A stretch of DNA of 64,000 nt from contig WOGZ01000005.1 in NCBI GenBank assembly GCA_009733775.1, positions 62,001-126,000 on the forward strand. The letters are read 5' to 3'. Positions 47,544 to 59,137 of the stretch are shown here, in pieces. The first letter of the stretch is position 1; each line of letters starts with the position of its first letter. Origin of the DNA: Alectoria sarmentosa. Its lineage: Eukaryota > Ascomycota > Lecanoromycetes > Lecanorales > Parmeliaceae. The notes under the pieces are model-generated. The model did not search any database and was not told where the DNA came from. It saw only the letters and a program-made list of their open reading frames with translations. Made by a program: the position numbers and the translations under genes.

Positions 47544-49930
47544 ATGGCTTCCCTTCCCTTCAGACAGCCGTACAGGCAGCAGTCGAGACAGAGTAAGTAA
47601 TTTTCTGCAATCTCTTTTGCAACTCAATTGCCATCGCAAAATCGGAATGCTGACCTGGAGAGCTAGTGTCTACCGATCCTGTACGTACGAATCACTCCTC
47701 GAGCCTTTCCCGGATACTTCGGACCCCAAGACTTTCTCCCCAAGCAACGGCTCTTCTTGATACTTGAGTCTTTGGACTCCGCTTCTTGCCTCCAAGGTGT
47801 GACGCTGAATCCAGAATTTATTGTAGCACAACGAACTCAATCCCCACACGGAGTAAGACACTTCTCCGGCTCTTTGTCTCCTATTTCTTCATGAAAAGAG
47901 GCTACTAACCTAGGAAATGGCAGACATTATATTGGGATAGATGGTAATCCTCCTCGATTGCAACTCAACGAGCGCTTGCTGACCTTGGAATCTTCAAGTG
48001 GGTACTGGATCTGCTCGAGCTTGCGTCATAGATGGCAAAGGAGATATCGTTGGTCTTGCCTCAGAGAACATTGGCCTATGGCAGCCCGAGCAAGGTTACT
48101 ACGTACGAACCCTGCCCCAGCCGGCTCACAGCTATACCGGCCAGGAGAAGACTGATGTGCGATGTAGGAGCAATCCACAAATGACATTTGGCGATGCATC
48201 TGTTCCTCCGTTCAGCGTATCCTGAACCAACACAACATCAACCCTAGCACTATCCGTGGTATGGCCTTTGACGCTACTTGCTCTCTCGCCGTCTTCTCTC
48301 ACGACACGGACGAGCCCGTCTCAGTGACCGGGCCTAATTTCGACAACGATCGCAATGTCGTACTTTGGCTCGACCATCGACCGGTCGAAGAGACGGCCAA
48401 AATCAATGCCACTGGACACAACCTACTGCGTTACGTTGGAGGTACCATGTCAATTGAGATGGAGATACCCAAAGTGCTTTGGTTGAAGAATAACATGCCC
48501 AAAGAGCTTTTCGACCGTTGCAAGTTTTACGATCTTGCAGACGCTCTAACGCACATGGCTACAGGCAACGAGAATCGCAGCTACTGTAGCACTGTATGCA
48601 AGCAGGGTTTCGTTCCAGTTGGCGTTGATGGCAGTGTCAAAGGTTGGCAAGGAGACTTTTTAGAAGAGATTGGATTAGCCGATCTGGTGAAAGACGATTT
48701 CAAGCGTTTGGGTGGAGTCAACGGCGAAGTAAGTTTTCGAGATAGCTCGTCAAGTTACGTATGCTGACAGACAAGAATGGCACATACAGAAGTGCTGGGG
48801 AAAAATGCGGTACACTCAGCGAGAAAGCAGCTTACGAGCTTGGACTACCGGCCGGTATCGCGGTTGGCAGCGGTGTCATTGATGCCTATGCTGGCTGGGT
48901 TGGCACTGTCGGTGCCAAAGTCAAGCTCGATGGCACAGCACTGAGTTCGGAATATGCTAGCAACGACCGTAACCAAGCCTTCACCCGTCTTGCGGCTGTG
49001 GCCGGCACCTCCACCTGCCATATTGCCATGTCCCCAAAGCCTGTGTTCGTCAAAGGAGTGTGGGGACCTTACCGTGACGTTCTCATTCCCAACTACTGGA
49101 TGGCCGAAGGTGGACAGTCTGCTACAGGAGAGCTCCTCAAGCATGTGCTGGAGACCCATCCGGCATTTCAGCAGGTCCTCAGTATTGCGGAGAGCTACAA
49201 CATGAACATCTACGATTATCTGAATGAGCATCTCAAAGAGATGAAGACAAAGCAGAATGCACCTACCATCTCATATCTGGGCCGCCATTTTTTTTTCTAT
49301 GGTGACTTATTCGGTAATCGCTCACCAGTCGCCGACCCTCGCATGACTGGCTCTGTCATTGGTCTCAGCAGTGATAAGTCCCAAGATGGACTGGCTTTGT
49401 ACTACTACGCGACGATGGAGTTCATTGCCTTGCAGACGCATCAAATTATCGAGACGATGAATGAATCCGGTCATCAAATCAAGTCGATTTTTATGTCTGG
49501 TAGCCAGTGCCAGAATGCCATCCTGATGAGTTTGATGGCATCAGCCTGCGATATGCCCGTTCTCATTCCACAGTATGTGCATGCGGCTGTGGTACACGGT
49601 GCCGCTATGCTGGGCGCCAAAGCTGCGTCTGCAGATAAGGACGGCAAGACGGAGCCATTATGGGATATCATGGATCGTATGTCTAAACCGGGCAGAGCCA
49701 TTCCGCCAACAAACGATCCGCATGAGAAGGAGTTGCTGGCCGTGAAGTACAAGGTCTTCCTTGAGCAGTGCGAAAGCCAGCAAGGGTACAGGAAAGATGT
49801 CGATCATGTCGTTGGGAAGTGGGGAAAGGCAAATCAGGATCCAGAATCCTCCGCGAAACCGAAGGCTGAACAAGGCGAGAAAGGGAAAGAGGGTGGGGGA
49901 ATGAATACGAGGCTTCCAGGGACCGTATAA
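47544..49930 (+). CDS. FGGY-family carbohydrate kinase (ribulokinase-like, YDR109C type)
   Basis: ATP-dependent sugar kinase of the FGGY family, closest in feel to the fungal YDR109C/animal FGGY proteins proposed to phosphorylate D-ribulose. Well supported exons: 47924-47943, 47999-48102, 48168-48728, 48776-49930. The N-terminal exons (47544-47592 and 47663-47684) are tentative. The sum is 1911 nt (636 aa). Spliced sequence HYIGID-VGTGSARACVID gives the phosphate-binding loop. GYY-EQSTNDIWRCI and GMAFDATCSLAV follow. Further family marks are WLDHRPVEETAKINA, YVGGTMSIEMEIPKVLWLK, GSGVIDAYAGWVGT, NYWMAEGGQSATGELLKHV and FMSGSQCQNAILMSLMA. A Lys/Glu-rich tail ends the protein. The minisatellite upstream is in the leader or promoter. 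The 22- and 20-nt exons are small, and their exact edges need transcript evidence. Confidence 0.88.
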
Positions 49931-50210
49931 AACTGATGCTCTGTCGATCTAGGATGAGGGACGGTATCTAACGGTCTATGAATGCTTCGAAGGAAGGAAC
50001 TATGAATGACCGAGAACGAAAAGAAGATAGACTTATGATTACGTGCTAGAAGGACAGATACATAGCTTGTGCCATACTCGAGCAAAAGTGCTCTTACGGT
50101 AGCTCTACAGATGGGCCCACGAAATGAGTTTCATTGCACCATTTTCGAATTGCTCTATGCTACACATGCTCCGTGGGATGCCACGAGTGGCACAGTCATC
50201 ACTGCCAACA

Positions 50211-51438
50211 CTACTTCCAGAGCTTCCCAAGACTGACCTCCTTGTCGTCGTGCTTGTTCAACACCTTTGCCGTTGCCAGGTCGAAGTCCTCTTGCGTTAC
50301 ATGCACTCTTCGCTCCCTCAACGCATACATGCCTGCCTCTGTGCACACCCCCTTCAGCTCAGCACCACTGCATCCGTTCATCTTTTCCGCAATCTTGGTC
50401 AGGTTGATGCCTCTGGTCAGATTCATTGAGCGCGAATGGATCCGTAGAATATCTGCTCTTGCTTCAACGGTGGGCGGCGGAAATTCGATCTTTCTATCTA
50501 TACGACCTGGTCGTAATAGAGCAGGATCGAGAATATCCAGGCGATTCGTTGCCATGATGACTTTGATGTTTTTGGTTGGTTCGAAGCCATCCAGTTGATT
50601 CAGAAGCTCCAGCATGGTACGCTGCACTTCGCTGTCACCGCCACTGCTTCCCTCCACACGCGAGGAACCGATACTGTCGATTTCGTCCATGAAGATGATA
50701 CTAGGTGCGTGCTCTCTGGCCATCACGAACAGCTCACGCACCATGCGGCTTCCTTCACCAATATATTTTTGTACTAACTCCGAGCCTGATACACGGATGA
50801 ACTTGCAGTCTGTATGATGCGCTACAGCTCTTGCAAGTAGTGTCTTTCCCGTACCTGGGGGTCCGTAAAGTAGCACGCCCTTTGGCTGGGCAATGCCGAG
50901 AGATTCGAAGAGTTCGGGATGTTTTAGGCCTAATTCGATGACTTCTTTTATCTCTTTGATCTGCTGAGAAAGCCCGCCTATCATGTCGTATGTGCTGTCC
51001 GGGACCTTTTCGACCAGCATGAGGGAGACCAATGGATCGACGGAGGAAGGGAGGGGTTTTTCGAGTTTGTATGAATCGGAGAGCAGGGTTACTCGTTTAC
51101 CAACGGTAAGCTTGGAGATGTCGACACTGTCGGAGACATCGACGACTTGTGATGAGGCTCCGTTAGTATGGTGTGGCATGTAAGAGGAAGCAGTATAGCT
51201 TACCATATTTGCCTTCTGGATGCACCTTGACCAGAACTTTCTTCGTGCCCATCACCTTGACGACCTCTCCAACATACGAGCCCGGCTGTTGCAGCAGTCC
51301 CAGCTCTTCTCTTAATAGCCTCACTCTTGAGTTGTAGTCATTTCGTTGTGCCTCTAACCGTCGTAGTACAGCTTGTCCGCTGAGTATCTCAAGTTTAGCA
51401 GCTTCAACCTTGTTACTGTAGTAGTTATCGAGCGTCAT
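50211..51438 (-). CDS. RPT6: 26S proteasome regulatory ATPase Rpt6 (PSMC5/Sug1)
   Basis: One of the six AAA ATPases of the 19S base that unfold substrates and open the 20S gate. Two exons, 51438-51204 and 51145-50211, give 1170 nt (389 aa), the standard length. The coiled-coil N-terminus (EAAKLEILSGQAVLRRLEAQ, then RVRLLREELGLLQQPGSYVG) is followed by the OB fold (VGEVVKVMGTKKVLVKVHPEG) and, across the intron, KY-VVDVSDSVDISKL. ATPase motifs: GPPGTGKT (Walker A), FMDEIDSIG (Walker B), ATNRLDILDPALLRPGRIDR (sensor and arginine fingers). MIGGLSQQIKEIKEVIELGL and MYALRERRVHVTQEDF are Rpt6-specific. The gene is head-to-head with the antiporter and convergent with the FGGY kinase. Confidence 0.97.
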
Positions 51439-51972
51439 GATGGCGACGAGTATGGTGGAGGACTGAAAATTTGGGGTGGGGTGGGGGATGTTGGTGGTTG
51501 ACGATTGTTGTTCGCAGATTGCAGATTGGAGTGGAGGGCAGGCTACTCAGTACTCCGTACCTACGTACATCAATGGAACGGGGAGGAAAAGGACGAATGA
51601 AAGTGATCGACAAAGATCCCTGCGAGCCGTTACACTTAGCGTATTTAGCGGTGATTGTAATAAACATGCTAAGTATGTACATCGCTGTACGCCTTGGCCT
51701 CGACGTGTTGAGATGCACCTTGATCCTTAATCTAGTCGTCTCGTCGTCTCGTCGTATGGCACCCAGTCCATTCTCTCTCACGCTGACTCTACTGAGCTTT
51801 CCTGCTCTCTTGCTGACCATGACCTTCTACGCGCCAAAGGTCAGCACCACAGAAGGCATCTTCGCGCTTTCCCCACCTTTTACACCTGATACAGGATCAT
51901 TTGCCCTTTAGCTGCTCATGTTTCCTGCTTCATGCTTCATGATCACACTCTGGAGCCATAGGGGACTTCAAC
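51439..51972. promoter_or_regulatory. Shared upstream region of RPT6 and the antiporter gene
   Basis: 534 bp between divergent start codons. A long plus-strand open frame (51471-51911) crosses it, but it has no recognised family and lies where both promoters must be, so it is not called. A poly-G-rich stretch (GGGGTGGGGTGGGGGATG) lies at 51472-51490, in the RPT6 leader. Confidence 0.5.
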
Positions 51973-54900
51973 ATGTCAGACGATAACAACTCGCCCAATG
52001 CTGGTGCGCCAAATGGCTCTACAGATACTTCTCCTACAGACACTCGACCACGACGATTTGCGCCCATCACCCATGACCAAGACGATAACGATAACGACGA
52101 AACAAGCACAAGAACGACGGATACAAGACGTCGAAATCGGCCTCTAGCGATCTCGACCAGCACCGGGGACAATTACGGCATGTTCTCTTTCCGCTCCTTC
52201 CTTCCCACACTCGAAGAATGCTGCTAACTGTGTCAAAGGCTCCATGGATTCCTACAATACCGCCGAAGAATCCCCTTCCGAAGATCAACGAACACCTACA
52301 CAAGATGAAAGCCGCCAAGGTCTACACAGCTCGGCATCGTCGGCTCGCCAGCAGGTGCTTTCTCCTGAACCATCACCGTCAATGAGCAAGCCGAAGATGG
52401 CCCGACGAGCATCTACTAAATACCACCATCCTCATAAAGGCAAAGGATTCTCAGTAGATGACGATCCGGATGAATATGAGTCGGACTTCGCACTTGCCAA
52501 GTCAGCGTCGGGGTCGGGCCATGGTAATGGTCTCCGGAGACAACCATCGACTCTGCGCAGAAGACCTACTGCCCAACCAACACCTTTACCGCGAGTCGAT
52601 TCACGTGGCGAAGATGAGGAAGACGCCGAGCAAGCTCAAGATTTAACCGTCCCTCACGGGAAACCTGCCGGGGACAGTCAAGAATCATCTGCAGAGGAAG
52701 TAACTCCCTCGGTAGACGCCGAGGATGGTGACGATGACGACGATGTCGACGACTTAAGCGATGCCGAAAGTTTTACCCTGAAAGATCGTCAGAACGCCAT
52801 CAACGAGACACACCCTTTTGGTATCCGGATCTGGAAACCTGCCCTCTATCAAAAGAACAGATCCATAGAGAAAACAGCAGAAGGCGACATTCACTCGTCC
52901 CCAGGGGGCAGAGTAAGTAGTTGGTTATGGATGTTCAATATCCTCTGGACTATCCTCTTCGGCTGGTGGCTTGCCATAGCCGCGGCCCTGGGCGCACTCA
53001 CTTGTTTTCTATTTGGGTTTGCACCTGCTGCCGCGGATTATGGACGAGTTTTCTGGGGCCTGTCGCTATATCTCCTTTACCCCTTTGGTCAGTTCGTCAA
53101 GCTGGAGCAAGATGAAGCCTATGCGGAAGAGGACGAGGGCGAAGGCCGTAGCATCACAGAATATGAACAATGGCAGAACGGAGACCTCGAAGACGGGCGC
53201 CTTTTCTTCGGACCCCTTACTTCACGCTCGTTGATTGGTCGGCGAAGAAGCATGGATTCGGCAGATGAGAATGATAGCCTTCTGGGACGCACAAGGAGAG
53301 GAGATGACCCCAAGAAAGGGCCAAAGAATCGAAGGGCCAGGCTTTTTGGTCGAGGACAATGGACCATCGGGCGTGTCATATTCTTCGTCTTCTTCTATTT
53401 CCTGCTCGCACCACTCTTACTGCTCGCATCTGGAATCTGTTGGTTCCTGGTCTTCTGGATCCCTATGGGCAAGGTCACCTTACTTCTTTTCTACCACCTG
53501 CGTCGACATCCCCTCGCCCTGTCGTTCAACGCGGACACCACTTATTCACGGGGCGCTTCGTCACAATCGTCTTCCATACTACTCTGCACTTACCGAGCCG
53601 TGGGGTTGAAGTACTGGAAATATACCGTCGATGGAACTAACATCTTTTTGATCAACTTGATTGGTGTAGTGCTGTTTGCGATATTTGATTATTGGGTACT
53701 CGATGTCGCGCTTGGCCTTGACAGCTGGATAGTAGCTCCTGGGTTTGTGTTCGCGCTGGCGCTCTTCTCCATAATCCCTCTGGCATATTTCATTGGACAG
53801 GCTGTGGCTTCAATATCGGCGCAGTCGTCAATGGGCGTGGGAGCGGCTATCAATGCATTCTTTTCAACCATCGTCGAGGTTTTCCTCTACTGCGTAGCAT
53901 TGAACCAAGGCAAAGGTCAACTGGTTGAAGGCAGCATCATTGGGAGTATCTTTGCTGGTATTTTATTCCTACCAGGTCTATCCATGTGCTTTGGAGCGAT
54001 CAAACGAAAGACTCAAAGGTTCAATGTCAAATCTGCGGGCGTCACATCGACAATGCTTTTATTCGCGGTCATCGCTGCGTTTGGGCCTACCCTATTTTAT
54101 CAAATATACGGGAGTGTAAGTAGAACGCTTTCTGAAGGATCCTGATCATTGCTGACGCTTCTTGCAGCACGAGCTCAATTGCCATTCCTGCCTTGTGGTA
54201 GCACCTGGCCATCCCGATGGACCTGATGAAGACTGTCGACGGTGTTACTATTCCCAAGTACCTGCCATCAACGATGAATTCTTTCTCAAAGCAGTGAGGC
54301 CGTACTGCTGGTTTGCGGCTGTCCTGCTATTCCTCTCATACATCATTGGATTATGGTTTACGTTACGCACCCATGCAGCCACAATCTGGAACATCGAAAT
54401 AGAGGAGAAGAAGGCTCAGATACATCCTTTACCGAACGCCAGCATATCACAGCAACCACTCCATGGCTCCGCGCCTAAACCCCGGACAAGCAGTAGCAGT
54501 AAGGACTCTACGGGCGGCCGGAACGCGAGCATTGCAATACGTGACACTCAACTCTATAAACGCATTCTGAGTCAGTCTCTCAAGCACGAAGGGCTGAGTC
54601 TACGCAATTCAGAGGACTTTCGGCAGCCATCTGGATCTAGTAATAATCCCCATGGTCAGCCACCGCATGTCGTGCCACCAAAGAGTAGCGACGGCGAGAA
54701 CACTGTTCTCGAGGAAAATTCGAGCCAGAGAAGTATCAAAGTGGCTGGCCTTTCCGAGGAGGAGCACAATAATCTTGTCCGCCATGTTGCGGAGATGGCA
54801 GCTACTGCGGCTGCGGTCGCGGCTCAAGATGTTGTCAAAGCTCCACGCAAGGTGTCAACATCGACTCGTGCTGTTGCCCAACGCACACCCAAAACCTCTG

Positions 54901-55644
54901 CTCCGCCTACGGGTGTCATCCATGACGACCACGAAGCCGGGGTGAATGCAGAAGCCCCTGCTGGTGGTGGACATGACGCTCCCAATTGGGGGAGAGTGAA
55001 GAGTGCCGTGATTCTGCTAGGTGCTACGGTCCTCTACGCGATCATCGCAGAAATCTTGGTCAACACTGTGGACGTAGTACTGGAAAGTGTGGACATCGAT
55101 GAGAAGTTCTTGGGCATCACTCTGTTCGCGCTCGTGCCCAATACGACAGAATTCTTGGTATGGTCCCATCACGCTGGAAAGAAAGAAAGACAGATCTGTA
55201 GCTGACATTTCGTGCCAGAACGCCATCTCTTTCGCCATGAATGGCAATATCGCGCTCTCAATGGAGATAGGTTCGGCTTACGCTCTCCAAGTCTGCCTCC
55301 TCCAGCTTCCGGCCCTCGTCCTTTTCAGCGCTGTCCGCGGCCGTTACATCGATCCCGAAAAGCTTATGGATCATACCTTTAATCTCATCTTCCCACAATG
55401 GGACATGGTGACTGTCATTCTCTGCGTTTTCCTGCTCAGTTATGTGTACGGCGAAGGCAAGAGCAACTACTTCAAAGGAAGCATTCTGGTGCTGACCTAT
55501 GTGGTAATTGTGGTCGGTTTCTATTTGGCAGGATATTCGGGTGATATCGAGATGATGGGCATCGACCGCTTCGATAAACCTGCATTGGGACAGCAGAGTA
55601 GTTTCAAGACTGTGGGCAGGAGAAGCAGCGGGAGGGCTTGGTGA
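51973..55644 (+). CDS. VNX1: Vnx1-like vacuolar cation/proton antiporter (CaCA superfamily)
   Basis: Vacuolar monovalent cation (K+/Na+)/H+ antiporter related to CAX Ca2+/H+ exchangers; yeast Vnx1 is the model. Exons 51973-52177, 52239-54115, 54168-55157 and 55219-55644 sum to 3498 nt (1165 aa). A long acidic, Ser-rich N-terminal cytoplasmic region is followed by membrane segments (SSWLWMFNILWTILFGWWLA; ALGALTCFLFGFAPAAA) and later the RVIFFVFFYFLLAPLLLLAS block. A Cys-rich HELNCHSCLVV...CRRCYY loop marks this subfamily. The C-terminal exchanger repeat reads ITLFALVPNTTEFL-NAISFAM and NGNIALSMEIGSAYALQVCL. The last span pair ends with GEGKSNYFKGSILVLTYVVI. Intron 1 (52178-52238) begins GCATGT; no GT site keeps the frame, so it is a GC-AG intron. 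The gene is head-to-head with RPT6. Confidence 0.9.
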
Positions 55645-56422
55645 GCCCGATTTGCTGTGGAGAAGGAATTCCCGCAGAGTGGTAGCCGGGAACAAATCGG
55701 TGGCCGTCAATGTTGCAGAGGATTCACTTTAAGCGAGGCGCTGAGAAGGATGTCAATCTACGGCACCTTCCGTGGCGGAGGAAGGCGGATGGTGAATGGC
55801 ATCTGAAAGAGCTTGACAGAGTGGTGTCAAGTAAGATTCGTAGCTTGCTTGGGGACGGACATGGAGAAGAACAAAGCAATGTCTTGGGTCGTTTACCGTA
55901 ACAAGGTAGATTTAGCGTGGATGGTTAAGTATCCTGTCCTTGATTGTCCGACAACGGCGGAGAGGACCGACATCCATATCCATACATACACATGTAGGAA
56001 GGTGGAACAAGAACAACAAGAATAGCAAGTTGATATCGAAGCCAGCGTATCAGTAGAATCAATGGCAAGAAAGAGCCGAGAGCTCTGAAGCTGTGTTATT
56101 TGTATTGGTTGATTGACGTCTGTTATCATATCTACACGCCGTGAATGCTCTCATTCTCAGAGTAAAGATTCCAAGCAACGTCTCTCATGGCTTGACACAC
56201 TCACTGCACTTCCAGCCTTCATGTCGAAAGAGGCTTGAGGTCTTAAGTATGCAGCGCTGAATTCTTGTTGCGGGGTTAGAATTCCGAATCTCAATCATCA
56301 CCATTATTCTTGCTCATCACCACGCCTAGTCCTCATCCCCTCGCCGCTTCCTTTCCATTGTTCATGCATTCCAACTCCGTAGCCTCTTCTGGCAGCCGAC
56401 TACTACCATGTCTTTTTCCACC
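55645..56422. other. Convergent 3' region antiporter/phosphatase
   Basis: 778 bp between two 3' ends. No recognised gene, repeat or RNA. The short open frames there read like chance. Confidence 0.5.
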
Positions 56423-59137
56423 TCAATTCCTCTCCATGTCTGTTCCTGATCCCTTGTATTCCTCCGCTTTCTCCCCCACAATCCATTCCAGAATAGTTTC
56501 ATAGCATAGCACAAACTGCCTGAGCGTTTGGACCATGCTCAGTCGCTGCAGGCGGAAATCGCTGACTGTTTTGGCAACCAAATCTTCATCGTCTTTCAAC
56601 ATCCACATATCTTCTTCATTGCTGTCAACATCCATGTCGTCCGGATTCGACGTCTTCTGCTTCTGTAAGCGGGCTTGACGTTGCCACTTTAGCTCATCCA
56701 CAACACTATCTACAGTACAGAATGTTCCCGTTCGGCCACACCCAGCGCTGCAGTGCACAACGGTTGGGCGCTCGCCCTTACGGGCAGGCTCGTCGGGCTC
56801 ACGGCTAGGGCTGCTGGACTCGTAGCTGCGTACAACAGAGTTGCAATGCTCGACCAATCCTAACACGTGGGTAGGATGCGCTGGGGCACCAAAGTCCGGC
56901 CAGCTGGAATACTGGAGTTGGGTGATCTCGCGGAGGGATTCAAATGGGTGGCCTGTATGGGAGAGGGTGAGCTTGCGCACCACTACATGGGGAATGTCAG
57001 CGTCGACGGTGTGGGGTATAGGACTGTTTTGCGCGCTATAATTTGTAGAGCGGCGACGACTCATGACGGGTCTTTCTTTTGCTTCCATATTCAGAGGCGA
57101 TGAGAAGACCCTGCCCGGTGTTTTCTTAGGCGATGCCAATGGAAGATGTCTTTCCGAAAGTGACTTGAGTTTGAAAGGACCATAGTCGCCGGTAAGCCAG
57201 TAAGGGTGGCATTTCCGTTGCCCCCCTTCGGTTTCGGCGGTCAGCATTACTACCACGCGAGCATCCTGTTCCCAGACCACACGCCAGAAGTCCTAGAAAA
57301 GGCCGTTAGCTGGATGAGGCCATTGACGGTAGAATAGCAGACGGCGTACATGGAACGTTGCTGGAACAGGAGCCTGAGACGCAATGTAATGCTTGTTGCT
57401 CCGTTGTGCTTTAATGTGACTTGCGTTGACATAATCGCAATCTCCGGACAGCACGTTCTGCAATCTTACTCTCGAATGATCATATGGTAGCATGTCCTTA
57501 TACCTGTTCTTGGTTCCCTTTTCAATTCCTGCAATCTGCACAACCTCAGGCGAGAGCACATTTGGGGTGCCATAAGACACATTGCAGGACAGTGCCTTTT
57601 GCATTCGATGCTGCTCGGCCTGTTCTATATCAAGAAAGCGATCAGCGACGGCCTTGCCTTTGTCGTCCTCGTTCGCAGCCTGCCTTAACCATGCTGGCAA
57701 TCCTGCTATGGCTGTCTCCTTGAGACCAGCCGGCAGTTTGACAGGCATCTGACCCACACCACCAATCAAGTCCATATTCTGCCGAATGTTGCCAAAGAAA
57801 GGATTCGCCGCAGTGTGAGTAATTGGCATCATGCATCCTCCTGCAACAGGAGCTGCGCCAGGTGGGTCTATTGAGAGTTTCTTCGTATTCGAACCATCCA
57901 TTTCGCTGGCTAGCCTATCATCGACTTGATCCGGGAACTTCTTGGCAAAATTGCCGTATCCACCACGAATAACAAGGGCAGCGCCTCGCCATTTCTCGTT
58001 GGTGAACTTTTTCAAGATACTGATCGACGATGTAGCATCTTTCAGTTGGATCGAACTCGCATCATACAAGATTATAAATTTCGCGTCTCTCCACTGGGCG
58101 AATTTGGCTCTCTCCTTCTCTTTAGTGAATGTTTCGGACAATTTCTGTACGTTGAAAGACGGTCGTTTCAATAGTGTAGTAGGTATGCAAAGGTTGATTG
58201 CTCCGCTTATTCGAGACTTTGAGTATTGTGGGAAGACTCTCAGGTCCAGCACAAGGAGGTCTTGGGGAAGATGACCTTTCAAGAGATCAACGAAATCTTG
58301 TGGCGCTATCATTGTGGGGCCATCGTAACTGACAGAGGAAGGCAGTGTCTCGGAGCGTTGAATGGTGTGCGCGAGAGGCTCGACTCGGTTGTGTGGCAAA
58401 GAATTTCGAGAATCCCTTTCATCGACATGGGATATACGTGTTCTTTGTACGTTCGATAGGTCTGGGGTTGACACATTTGCTGGTGACTGCATCCGTGGAA
58501 CGTCGAAGAAGGATGGTTCTTGTAAATCTGAAGCCTTTAGCAGAGGCAGACGGACATCTGTTGGCGACCTTTCACCAATGTTCATACCCTCTTGGTTCAC
58601 CACAGCCGTTCCAACTCCTGACGGCGTCGGTTGCGGTCTCGGCAAGAGTGGGTTTCGTCTTTGGTGGCTTTGATCGGGCACATTTTCGAGTGTCGACGAT
58701 TGGGCGCTCCCAACGTTTCCGCTAAAGTGTGAAAGGCTTCCGTGGCTCAAGTTGAATGTTTTCGTCTCTGACTGTCTTCGAAAGTTCTCGAACCGCGGCT
58801 GCGATTCTAAGGAATAATTCTGTTGAGGAGCACTCGTGATGGGCGTGGTACCATCGGCTTGTGGGCTCCAGTTTTTCCTGGTATGAATACCGGCATTGGA
58901 GTTCGGAGGATTGCTGCTAGGATCTGTGACGAATTCGAAATAGTTGGGGCTTGTGGAGCGAGGGGCTCGTTTTGCGTGTGGAGACAGTGGTTTAGATGAC
59001 CGTCCGGGTGTTTGCTGGCCAACAGAACCAGGTGTACGAGAAGGATATCCAAGTGGTGTGGTTGTAGAGATCGGGAGAGGCCGCGAGGGAGACATAGGAG
59101 GCCAAGGTCCTCGAGGGGTCGCAGCGGCCGTCATCAC
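56423..59137 (-). CDS. Protein tyrosine phosphatase with N-terminal rhodanese domain (Ptp2/Ptp3/Pyp type)
   Basis: Non-receptor tyrosine phosphatase of the fungal Ptp2/Ptp3/Pyp1 group, which turns off stress MAP kinases (Hog1/Fus3 orthologues). Two exons, 59137-57350 and 57292-56423, give 2658 nt (885 aa). The first 260 residues are Pro/Ser-rich. A rhodanese/Cdc25-like domain follows (residues about 270-390: LLVLDLRVFPQYSKSRISGA, LVIRGGYGNFAKKFP) as in Ptp3. The PTP domain starts with NRYKDMLPYDHSRVRLQ and spans the intron (PATFH-DFWRVVWEQDARVVVML). WPDFGAP is the acid loop and VVHCSAGCGRTGTF is the catalytic P-loop with its Cys and Arg. An Asp/Glu-rich insert sits before the last helix (SMVQTLRQFVLCYETILEWI). 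Two adjacent Met codons (59137, 59134) both fit as start. The rhodanese domain lacks an obvious active Cys in its loop, suggesting a docking role. Confidence 0.93.

Noticed and set aside
51471..51911. 146-codon plus-strand frame between RPT6 and VNX1
   Set aside because: Lies wholly in a divergent promoter region, partly in the RPT6 leader, with no recognisable domain. Could be translated, but nothing supports it.
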